A stretch of 9,732 nt of DNA. Source: Tannerella sp. (lineage in GTDB: Bacteria; Bacteroidota; Bacteroidia; Bacteroidales; Tannerellaceae). The translations under genes were made by a program, and so were the position numbers. The notes beneath the pieces are model-generated. The model was not told where the DNA came from. It ran no database searches and was given only the letters and a program-made list of their open reading frames with translations. The DNA lies in NCBI GenBank assembly GCA_031283785.1, contig JAITBC010000244.1:1-9732 (forward strand), written 5' to 3'. Positions 1-5,504 of the stretch are shown here, in pieces. Numbering within the stretch: position 1 is the first letter of the stretch; each line of letters starts with the position of its first letter.

Positions 1-210
1 TGTTTTAAAGAAAAAGTAGTACAGGAAGTGTCCTCAGGTTCGAGCATAAGTTCAGTATGTCGTCGTTATGGTATCAAAGGCGGTGCGACAGTTCAGAGCC
101 GGATAAAGAAATTTGGACGTGATGACTTGTTACACAAAGTAGTAAGAATAGAAATGAAAGGAGAAGAAGACAGATTAAAAACCATGAAAAAAACAGAAAA
201 CGACATGTAA
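1..210 (+). pseudogene. IS3-type transposase OrfA fragment (5' end outside window)
   Basis: The open frame runs from the window edge to a TAA at 208-210. The 69 visible residues read as a helix-turn-helix module (VSSGSSISSVCRRYGI, then GATVQSRIKKFGRDDLL) followed by a charged tail beginning RIEMKGEEDRLK. This matches the N-terminal DNA-binding subunit of IS3/IS911-like transposases common in Bacteroidota. In that family the tail continues as a leucine-zipper coiled coil and is followed by an OrfB with a DDE catalytic domain. Here the frame stops soon after an A-rich run (KKTENDM), and no OrfB follows, so the copy looks inactive. Neither the true start nor the left end is visible. Family call is from memory of the motif; a stand-alone regulator with the same HTH is possible but less likely. 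Confidence 0.65.
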
Positions 211-295
211 TTTGTAAAAAAAAATGATTAAAAAAATAGATTTTGTAATAAGTAAAAATTGTAAAAAAGGTGTATAGTTTTTTCAGGACGTGACA
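211..295. mobile_element. Possible right end of the IS remnant
   Basis: Directly after the transposase fragment comes an A-rich stretch and then GTGTATAGTTTTTTCAGGAC, running into GTGACA at about 290-295. T-rich tips ending in a GGACGTGACA-like sequence resemble terminal repeats of IS3-family elements in this phylum. With OrfB missing, this would be an internally deleted IS. The left end is outside the window, so the inverted-repeat match cannot be tested here. Confidence 0.3.
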
Positions 296-330
296 GAGTT
301 ATGAGAGATGAGTTATGAGAGATGAGTTAT
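296..330. repeat. 14-bp tandem repeat, 2.5 copies
   Basis: The unit GAGTTATGAGAGAT occurs at 296-309 and 310-323, with a partial GAGTTAT at 324-330. The same core, GAGTTATGAGA, recurs at 3095 in an intergenic palindrome, so this is a member of a dispersed intergenic repeat family and not a chance run. Confidence 0.85.
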
Positions 331-351
331 TTAAATACGCAAAGTCCCTGC

Positions 352-579
352 GGGTAGGGTGTTCAAACAGGATGATTTGTTTTGCAAAAGTCATTTTATT
401 TTTATCATATAATATCCCACGAATGAATTTATTATAAATAATATGCAGTAAAAAGAGAGTTTTATTTCACAAAGAATTTCATCGATTTTTTATATTATCA
501 ATTTGTATATAAATAAAGTATCTGTATTTTTTGAAGCAAGAGTCGGACATAAAATTATGCGACTTTGAACACCCTACCC
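352..579. repeat. 16-bp perfect inverted repeat bounding about 228 bp
   Basis: GGGTAGGGTGTTCAAA at 352-367 is the exact reverse complement of TTTGAACACCCTACCC at 564-579. The enclosed sequence is very AT-rich and non-coding. The arrangement resembles a small non-autonomous element or two opposed copies of a REP-like repeat. No flanking target duplication was found. Confidence 0.75.
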
Positions 580-624
580 AACGGGGCGTAATCAGTCATT
601 AGCAAATTATTACACTCCGTTGGG
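577..624. repeat. Imperfect 16-bp stem hairpin
   Basis: CCCAACGGGGCGTAAT (577-592) can pair with ATTACACTCCGTTGGG (609-624), giving 14 Watson-Crick pairs, one G-T wobble and one mismatch around a 16-nt loop. It begins inside the right arm of the 352/564 inverted repeat, so the two structures compete. There is no T-tract, so it is not a standard intrinsic terminator. Confidence 0.7.
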
Positions 625-863
625 GCTTCTTGATTTGATAGTGTTCGGGTTCGCAGGGCGTTGCCACTACGCTATTGATTATCGGGCTTACAGCTCTTTT
701 CAATTCTGTCAACATTACGCCGAGCACAGTATATCATGTTACGCAAGTACAGGAAGTCCGTCAGAGGCGACACTTTATTAACAGTATATTTCGGTTTACG
801 GCAACATGAAGTGAATCAAAAATACCTGCACTTTTGTAGCATCAATAATGCGTAATCTGCGAA

Positions 864-881
864 ATACCATAAACATGGTAT
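864..881. promoter_or_regulatory. Dyad ATACCAT-N4-ATGGTAT, candidate operator
   Basis: Perfect 7-bp arms at 864-870 and 875-881 flank AAAC. The symmetry extends outward with further pairs (A863-T882, G861-C884, C860-G885). The right arm overlaps the predicted -33 element at 881-883, which is where a repressor would block RNA polymerase. It does not match a metal-regulator box known to me, so the bound factor is unknown. Confidence 0.45.
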
Positions 882-911
882 TGCGTATCCCTGTCTTACC
901 CTCTACTTTTG
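881..911 (+). promoter_or_regulatory. Bacteroidota-type promoter of the receptor operon
   Basis: TTG at 881-883 and TACTTTTG at 904-911 match the Bacteroides primary sigma factor consensus (TTTG, about 19-21 bp, TAnnTTTG). The spacing between them is 20 bp. Transcription would begin about 6-10 nt downstream, leaving a short leader of about 20 nt before the ATG at 941. Confidence 0.65.
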
Positions 912-940
912 CATAATGAAATATAGCAGAAGATTGCATT

Positions 941-3067
941 ATGAAAACAGAATTTAACAGATATAAAAAGTACGTATATATCGTATTTCAGAGTATATAT
1001 CTATTAATTTTAACGTTTGACGGACAGGCGCAGACGACGCTTGCGGACAGTTCGTCCTTACTGCCGGATACTGTGCGGGATAAAGAGGTAAAATTAGATG
1101 AAGTTGTTATTATGTCACGTTCGAGAGGCTCGTTATTATCCGTATCTGCCCTGGCGAAGAAGGAAATCATCAGCAAAAGCGGACTGATGAAAATGGCATG
1201 CTGCAATCTTTCGGAAAGTTTTGAAAACAGCGCTTCGGTGACTGTCGGATTCACAGACGCCGTTTCGGGAGCAAAACAGATACAGTTGCTCGGTTTATCG
1301 GGCATATACAGTCAGATGTTAGCGGAGAATGTGCCTGTTTTGCGCGGACTTGCTTCGACGTTCGGCTGGAGTCATGTCCCTTCGTACTGGCTGGAATCGA
1401 TTCATCTATCCAAGGGAGCATCGTCGGTTGTGAACGGATACGAATCGGTTACGGGACAGATAAATCTGGAATTTATAAAGCCCAATTATACTGAACCGCT
1501 CAACCTCAACTTCTATATCGACAATGACAGACATCTGGAAGGAAATATTACTTCGGCTGTACGGTTGAACGACAAGTTGTGGACCGGTCTTTTGATCAGC
1601 GGAACAAGCGGAACGGAAGTTCACGACGAAAACAGCGACAATTTTCTTGACATGCCTAAAGTTAAGTATATAAATGTTTATAACCGCTGGTTTTATCTGG
1701 ACGACGAAAGAGGCGTACAGTCGAGAACAGGAATTAAATTCATTTACGAAAACCGTATCGCCGGACAGGATTCGCTCTGCCACAAAAAACACGGTATTCC
1801 GTACAGGGGTATCGAGCTGTTCGAGACGCTCATCGGCAACAGGAATGTGACGGTTGAAAACAAAACCGGATTCTCAGTCGGCAATAAGGATGGACAAAGT
1901 ATCGGCGTCATCAACAGTTTTTCGCATCATGAACAGGATTTGAGGTTTGGCAGGAAATCGTTCGCCGGTGTTCAAAATTCGTATTATGCAAACCTGCTGT
2001 TTACTTCGCATATCCGTACGACGGAACACCGTTACACTGTCGGAGCAAGTTTCGTGTGGGACGACTTCCGGACAGCCTTTCTCGACAGTCTGGAATACAA
2101 TCAAACGCCTCTCACGCATATCAACCGCTCGGAAACTGTTCCGGGCATATTCGGAGAATATACATATACCGCTCTCTCGGCGGGATTGACACTCGCTTTC
2201 GGCTTACGAACCGATTATAACAGCCGTTTCGGATGGCTGCTCACTCCGCGCTGGAATCTGAAATACAATCCGAAAAAATATCTTACGTTACGAGTTTCGG
2301 CAGGACGCGGATTTCATTCTCCCAATGCAATTGCCGAGAACACAGGACTGATGGCTTCTTCACGGAAATTTTACCTTGCCGGCATTGACGGTCTGAATAT
2401 GGAAGAGGCATGGAATTTCGGCGGAAACATTGCCTTGAATATTTCCGTCTGGAACGGAGAGACTGCCGTATTGAGTATGGATTATTTCCGCACAGTCTTT
2501 CGTAATCGTTTTATTGCCGACACGGAACGCGACCGTAATTCCGTCTTTTTCTATAATATCAGCGACGGCAGTTCTTCCGCAGACGCATGGCAGTCCGATT
2601 TTTCGACGCCTCTGTTCAGAGGTCTGGACCTGTATGCGGCTTTCCGCTACAACCATAACACTATCACGTACACGGATGGAAACCAACGGTATGAAACGGA
2701 GCAGGCGCTGGTTTCAAAATACAGAGGACTGGTCAATCTTTCGTATGCGACAAGACTTCGACGATGGGTATTCGACGTTACGGCGCAAATTAACGGTCCC
2801 GCACGTTTGCCCGGTCTGAACGGATACAATTCGGAAAACGTCTATTCGCCTGTTTTTCCGGTTTATTTCGCACAGGTGACGAAAAACCATAAATATTTCG
2901 ACATATATCTTGGCGTCGAAAACATTCTGGCATACACGCAAAAAGACCCTGTCCGGAACTGGGAAACGCCGTTTGGTCGTGACTTCGACGCTTCGATGAT
3001 TTGGGGTCCGCTCTGGGGACGCAGAATTTACGCGGGAATCAGAATACGTGCAGGTGAAATAAAGTAA
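941..3067 (+). CDS. TonB-dependent receptor A, metal-operon type
   Basis: A 708-aa outer-membrane receptor that should import a ligand into the periplasm using TonB energy. Residues 1-30 form a signal peptide (hydrophobic 11-26, cleavage probably after GQA). LDEVVIMSR at 52-60 marks the TonB-box/plug start. The plug follows with MKMACC (C87, C88), a VLRGLAST segment (133-140) and SKGASSVVNGYESVTGQIN (157-175), the usual end of a plug domain. The rest alternates aromatic beta strands and loops up to a GPLWGRRIYAGIRI-type last strand. The N-terminal carboxypeptidase-regulatory-like domain common in such receptors is absent. From memory, this subfamily sits beside heavy-metal-associated (HMA) proteins in Bacteroidota, and such a gene is present at 7544. 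The start is chosen for its signal peptide and promoter spacing. Substrate is inferred (copper or a metal chelate), not shown. Confidence 0.9.
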   Translation: MKTEFNRYKKYVYIVFQSIYLLILTFDGQAQTTLADSSSLLPDTVRDKEVKLDEVVIMSRSRGSLLSVSALAKKEIISKSGLMKMACCNLSESFENSASVTVGFTDAVSGAKQIQLLGLSGIYSQMLAENVPVLRGLASTFGWSHVPSYWLESIHLSKGASSVVNGYESVTGQINLEFIKPNYTEPLNLNFYIDNDRHLEGNITSAVRLNDKLWTGLLISGTSGTEVHDENSDNFLDMPKVKYINVYNRWFYLDDERGVQSRTGIKFIYENRIAGQDSLCHKKHGIPYRGIELFETLIGNRNVTVENKTGFSVGNKDGQSIGVINSFSHHEQDLRFGRKSFAGVQNSYYANLLFTSHIRTTEHRYTVGASFVWDDFRTAFLDSLEYNQTPLTHINRSETVPGIFGEYTYTALSAGLTLAFGLRTDYNSRFGWLLTPRWNLKYNPKKYLTLRVSAGRGFHSPNAIAENTGLMASSRKFYLAGIDGLNMEEAWNFGGNIALNISVWNGETAVLSMDYFRTVFRNRFIADTERDRNSVFFYNISDGSSSADAWQSDFSTPLFRGLDLYAAFRYNHNTITYTDGNQRYETEQALVSKYRGLVNLSYATRLRRWVFDVTAQINGPARLPGLNGYNSENVYSPVFPVYFAQVTKNHKYFDIYLGVENILAYTQKDPVRNWETPFGRDFDASMIWGPLWGRRIYAGIRIRAGEIK

Positions 3068-3094
3068 GACGATGAGGTATAATGTATGAAGTAT

Positions 3095-3150
3095 GAGTTA
3101 TGAGATATGGGTTATGAGTGGCTGGCGCCAGCACTCATATCTCATAACTC
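3095..3150. repeat. Long interrupted palindrome between receptor A and the lipoprotein
   Basis: GAGTTATGAGATAT (3095-3108) pairs with ATATCTCATAACTC (3137-3150). Inside it GAGT (3116-3119) pairs with ACTC (3133-3136), and GCTGGC meets GCCAGC at the centre (3121-3132). Only a 7-nt insertion (GGGTTAT) and one G bulge the left arm. The arm shares GAGTTATGAGA with the tandem repeat at 296. No T-tract follows, so as RNA it would be an intercistronic stem-loop, perhaps affecting stability or differential expression. Confidence 0.85.
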
Positions 3151-3163
3151 TAAAAGTGAAGAT

Positions 3164-3784
3164 ATGATGAAAAAGATGATGTATTTATTATTGGCCGGTT
3201 TGCTGACTGTGGCGACAGCTTGCGAAAAAAACGACGGTAAAAACTCGCAGACAATAGATTTCGGAGAACTTCCGCCGCAAAACCTTATCGACAGTTCGCT
3301 GCAGCTTCGAGCGACGGCTTCGTCGGGATTGCCGGTAACTTTTACCTCATCCGACTCGCAAATTGCTGCAATCAACGGCAATACTGTCAAGTTTGTCGCT
3401 GTGGGCAAAGTATATGTCACAGCCATACAGTCGGGCAACGAATCGTATTACGAAGCGCCAAACGTAACAAGGGAACTGAATATCCGCGACTGGGACCCGA
3501 ACAAAAAGAATCAGACAATCGAATTTGAACTGCCGGACGAATGGAGTAACGAGAGTCCGCCTCTTCCATTAATCGCTTCTTCGACTTCCGGTCTGCCGGT
3601 AAAATTTACTGCAAGCGACTGGAAGGCAGTAATCACTCGCGACAATCTGCTGGTTTTGTATCACGGACCATATACCTACGACATATATATCGACATCACA
3701 GCTTCGCAGGAAGGGGATTCGGAATACAATCCCGCCGAAAACGTTGTGCAGACAATTCATGGCATAGGAGAAGGCTCGCATTAA
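3164..3784 (+). CDS. Lipoprotein with two Ig/MBG-like repeats
   Basis: A 206-aa envelope lipoprotein. The signal is MMKKMMYLLLAGLLTVATAC, with lipid attachment predicted at C20. Two related repeats follow. The first opens with QTIDFGELP and contains SSGLPVTFTSSD and VTAIQSGNESYYEAP. The second opens with QTIEFELPD and contains TSGLPVKFTASD and ITASQEGDSEYNPAE. These are hallmarks of bacterial Ig-like/MBG repeats found in surface proteins. The second copy has diverged in its middle (WKAVITRDNLLVLYHG). An in-frame ATG at 3107 would add 19 residues encoded by the palindrome and spoil the signal peptide, so 3164 is preferred. No Cys beyond C20 and no Met/His cluster is present, so direct metal binding is not suggested. 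It may be a surface or adaptor partner of the receptors; its function is unknown. Confidence 0.8.
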   Translation: MMKKMMYLLLAGLLTVATACEKNDGKNSQTIDFGELPPQNLIDSSLQLRATASSGLPVTFTSSDSQIAAINGNTVKFVAVGKVYVTAIQSGNESYYEAPNVTRELNIRDWDPNKKNQTIEFELPDEWSNESPPLPLIASSTSGLPVKFTASDWKAVITRDNLLVLYHGPYTYDIYIDITASQEGDSEYNPAENVVQTIHGIGEGSH

Positions 3785-3795
3785 ATGATACGGAG

Positions 3796-4182
3796 ATGAC
3801 ATACACACGGTTTTATACGGCGATACTGTTACTGGGAGTTATGATACTGAATATATGCAGGTATCAGCTTCCGTATATCGAATATAATCTGTTCAGGGAC
3901 TATATCGCCGAAAATTTGTGTGTCAAACGTTTCGAGGCAAACAACGACTGTCAGGGAAAATGTTTTCTCTATGGACAGTTCGAACGGATAAACGAAGCCG
4001 ACAACAGCGCCTGTCCGATTGAAAAAAAACAGATTACTCTCAAAACAGACGACTGTGTTATTGACAGCGTCGCAGAAAACGGACAGAATTGCGACGGCAT
4101 AATACATTCGACATCTTTCGTCTGCATATACACTGCAATAAATTCGGATATACCGGAGCCTCCTCCCGAACGGTTCGCATAA
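3796..4182 (+). CDS. Small membrane-anchored Cys-rich protein
   Basis: A 128-aa protein starting 11 bp after the lipoprotein stop, so translationally close to it. Residues 7-21 form one hydrophobic segment (signal anchor or uncleaved signal peptide), followed by a region probably on the periplasmic side. Visible signature: YIAENLC (36-42), then DCQGKCFL (C52, C56), with further cysteines at 73, 87, 99 and 110, and a C-terminal PEPPPERFA. I recall a family of short uncharacterised Bacteroidota proteins with the same order (transmembrane segment, YI..NLC, CxGKCxL, Pro-rich end) encoded next to copper-type TonB receptors. The eight cysteines (one in the membrane segment) could bind a soft metal or form disulfides. 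GGAG directly abuts the ATG, too close to act as a normal Shine-Dalgarno. Function is unknown; a role in metal handling is inferred from context. Confidence 0.75.
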   Translation: MTYTRFYTAILLLGVMILNICRYQLPYIEYNLFRDYIAENLCVKRFEANNDCQGKCFLYGQFERINEADNSACPIEKKQITLKTDDCVIDSVAENGQNCDGIIHSTSFVCIYTAINSDIPEPPPERFA

Positions 4183-4285
4183 TCCGGGATAACTGCGCCG
4201 GGAATATGGCAGTTTGTGGATGTATTTCCTTCTAACTTCTAATTTCCCGTCGTTCGGCGTCCCGACTGTAGTGTGAGATACACAC

Positions 4286-4398
4286 GGCACCCGTCCGGGT
4301 GTGTGACCGGCACCCGTCCGGGTGTGCGACCGGCACCTGTACAGGTACGCGATTGGCACCCGTCCGTATACGCGACAGGTAGATCGTATACACGACAA
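4286..4398. repeat. 23-bp tandem array of palindromic units
   Basis: Four full units lie at 4286-4308, 4309-4331, 4332-4354 and 4355-4377, with a degenerate fifth at 4378-4398. Each begins GGCACC. Units 1 and 2 are centred on CACCCG-TC-CGGGTG, while unit 3 has ACCTGTACAGGT, where C-to-T on one arm is matched by G-to-A on the other. Unit 4 keeps the left arm (CACCCGTCCG) but its right half becomes CGTATACG. The 23-bp period places dyads nearly on the same helix face. There are no spacers, so it is not CRISPR. Confidence 0.9.
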
Positions 4399-4431
4399 GT
4401 AATCCGGAGAAATATCAACAGGATAGAATTT

Positions 4432-4541
4432 GCGGACTGCGTAACATGAGTTAAAAAGATATATATGACAAAGATTTTAAAACAGTATGGCGCAGTCCGG
4501 GCAGGATTACTGTCGTTCGTGAGGCGGACTGAGACAGTCCG
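4432..4541 (+). promoter_or_regulatory. Alternative-pairing leader segments (attenuator-like)
   Basis: Four segments share one core: 1, CGGACTGCG (4433-4441); 2, CGCAGTCCG (4491-4499); 3, CGGACTG (4525-4531); 4, CAGTCCG (4535-4541). Segment 1 can pair with 2 over 9 bp, segment 2 with 3 over 7 bp, and segment 3 with 4 over 7 bp with an AGA loop. These exclude one another, as in attenuators. A T-tract after segment 4 is weak (GATTTC), so the output could affect RNA stability or translation and need not be termination. Confidence 0.45.
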
Positions 4542-4571
4542 GATTTCAAGTCGGATATCTGTCATATAAAG

Positions 4572-4609
4572 AATGTAATGATTAAATTATAAAAAATGTA
4601 ATGATTAAA
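4572..4609 (+). repeat. 15-bp direct repeat just before a start codon
   Basis: AATGTAATGATTAAA occurs at 4572-4586 and 4595-4609, start to start 23 bp, the same period as the upstream array. The second copy ends 4 nt before the ATG at 4614 and therefore occupies the ribosome-binding region, which has no Shine-Dalgarno. Confidence 0.8.
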
Positions 4610-4613
4610 AATT

Positions 4614-5501
4614 ATGAAAAGTAAAAAGAATATTTTGATATTATTGGCGGTTATCATTTCGTTCGTCGCTGTTTCGTGCAGCAGGAACGGCGAACCCGAA
4701 CCGCAGACAGACCCGACAGAAGGTCTGATTAAGATAAGGGAGTTTTTCACTTCCGGAAGTCCATACGCGGTTACGCTTTACAGCGAAACCGGACGTTTGC
4801 AGCTTGGTTATACCAAAGTTTATTTTGCCGTTACCGACAGGGACGGAAAATTTATTGACAACGCCGTATTAACCCATTTTCCCGAAATGGATATGGATAT
4901 GCACAAACATTCCACCCCGCGTTCCGAAATCACAAAAGTAAAAGACAAAGCGCTTTACGAAGCATATTATTCTTTTCTGATGTATTCGGGACATGGTAAC
5001 GACAAATGTCTGTACATTCTCAAATATACGGTCGGCAGTGTGTCTGACAGCATCTCCGGCGAGGAAATCGAAGTAGAGAATGTCTTTCGTCCCGACGGCG
5101 TAACGCCACGACGAGTAATACAGTCGGTTACAGCCATCGACGGCAGCGAAAAACGTTATATCGTTACGCTGGTTGAACCGCTGAATCCGAAGATTGGGAG
5201 TAATGAAATCACGGCGTACATTCACGAAGCGCCGGATGGATACACTTTTACGGAAGTCGAAAATTTCAGGCTGAAATTCGACCCGCGCATGCCGTCGATG
5301 GACAATCATTCCTCGCCGAACAACGTGGATTTGACATGGGATGCAGCAGACAGGGTTTATAAGGGAACGCTCAATTTCTCCATGACCGGGTACTGGAAAC
5401 TGAATCTGATATTGCAGAATCAGCAGGGCGACACGCTTTACGGAAATGCCGTTACCGATGACACGCCGGCAAGCAGTCTGTATTTTGAAATTGAATTTTA
5501 G
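4614..5501 (+). CDS. Lipoprotein with two FixH/YtkA-like Met/His-rich halves
   Basis: A 295-aa lipoprotein. The signal peptide ends VAVSC with lipid attachment predicted at C22. Two halves appear related. The first (about 45-145) carries HFPEMDMDMHKHSTP (88-102) and MYSGHGND (123-130). The second (about 165-270) carries MPSMDNHSSP (226-235) followed by YKGTLNFSMTGYWKLNLIL (249-267). That order, an Mxx/His-rich loop followed by G-F-M-G-W-L strands, resembles FixH/YtkA-like domains of periplasmic metal-handling proteins. The Met and His clusters are suitable Cu(I)/Cu(II) ligands. The stop is 3 bp from the start of receptor B, so the two are almost certainly co-translated. Likely role: periplasm-facing or surface metal-binding partner of receptor B. 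The domain assignment is from pattern memory; the duplication is visible but diverged. Confidence 0.75.
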   Translation: MKSKKNILILLAVIISFVAVSCSRNGEPEPQTDPTEGLIKIREFFTSGSPYAVTLYSETGRLQLGYTKVYFAVTDRDGKFIDNAVLTHFPEMDMDMHKHSTPRSEITKVKDKALYEAYYSFLMYSGHGNDKCLYILKYTVGSVSDSISGEEIEVENVFRPDGVTPRRVIQSVTAIDGSEKRYIVTLVEPLNPKIGSNEITAYIHEAPDGYTFTEVENFRLKFDPRMPSMDNHSSPNNVDLTWDAADRVYKGTLNFSMTGYWKLNLILQNQQGDTLYGNAVTDDTPASSLYFEIEF

Positions 5502-5504
5502 TGC

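Larger units (their letters stand above)
331..863. other. Non-coding stretch with nested inverted repeats
   Basis: No convincing gene is visible on either strand. The stretch holds a 16-bp inverted repeat pair (352-367 and 564-579), a hairpin at 577-624, a strongly AT-rich centre (about 400-560), and a segment at 640-700 (GTTCGGGTTCGCAGGGCG and onward) that resembles repetitive non-coding sequence often seen between genes in this phylum. It separates the IS remnant from the promoter of the receptor operon. Confidence 0.6.
4183..4613. other. 431-bp structured intergenic region inside the operon
   Basis: No credible gene; the minus-strand open frames here simply translate the repeat array. The stretch contains an array of 23-bp palindromic units (4286-4398), a set of mutually complementary CGGACTG segments (4432-4541) and a 15-bp direct repeat (4572-4609). 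It divides the operon into a receptor A part and a lipoprotein/receptor B/HMA part, so it may carry separate control of the second part. A clear -7/-33 pair was not found; TAGAATTTG at about 4423 is off by one base in spacing. Confidence 0.6.

Noticed and set aside
829..836. CACTTTTG as an alternative -7 element
   Set aside because: The first base deviates from TAnnTTTG and no TTG lies 19-21 bp upstream; the 881-911 pair is clearly better.
3107..3163. Upstream ATG for the Ig-like lipoprotein
   Set aside because: It lies in the palindrome and would place 19 residues ahead of a canonical lipoprotein signal beginning at 3164.
4286..4398. CRISPR array
   Set aside because: Units are contiguous 23-bp repeats with no unique spacers, and no cas genes are present.
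3829..4565. Long minus-strand open frames (189 and 108 codons) over the 4183-4613 gap
   Set aside because: Their repetitive Thr-Pro-Gly-Arg-Val-Pro-type translation comes from the 23-bp palindromic array, and the longer one runs antisense through the Cys-rich protein gene. No signal, domain or ribosome-binding site supports them.
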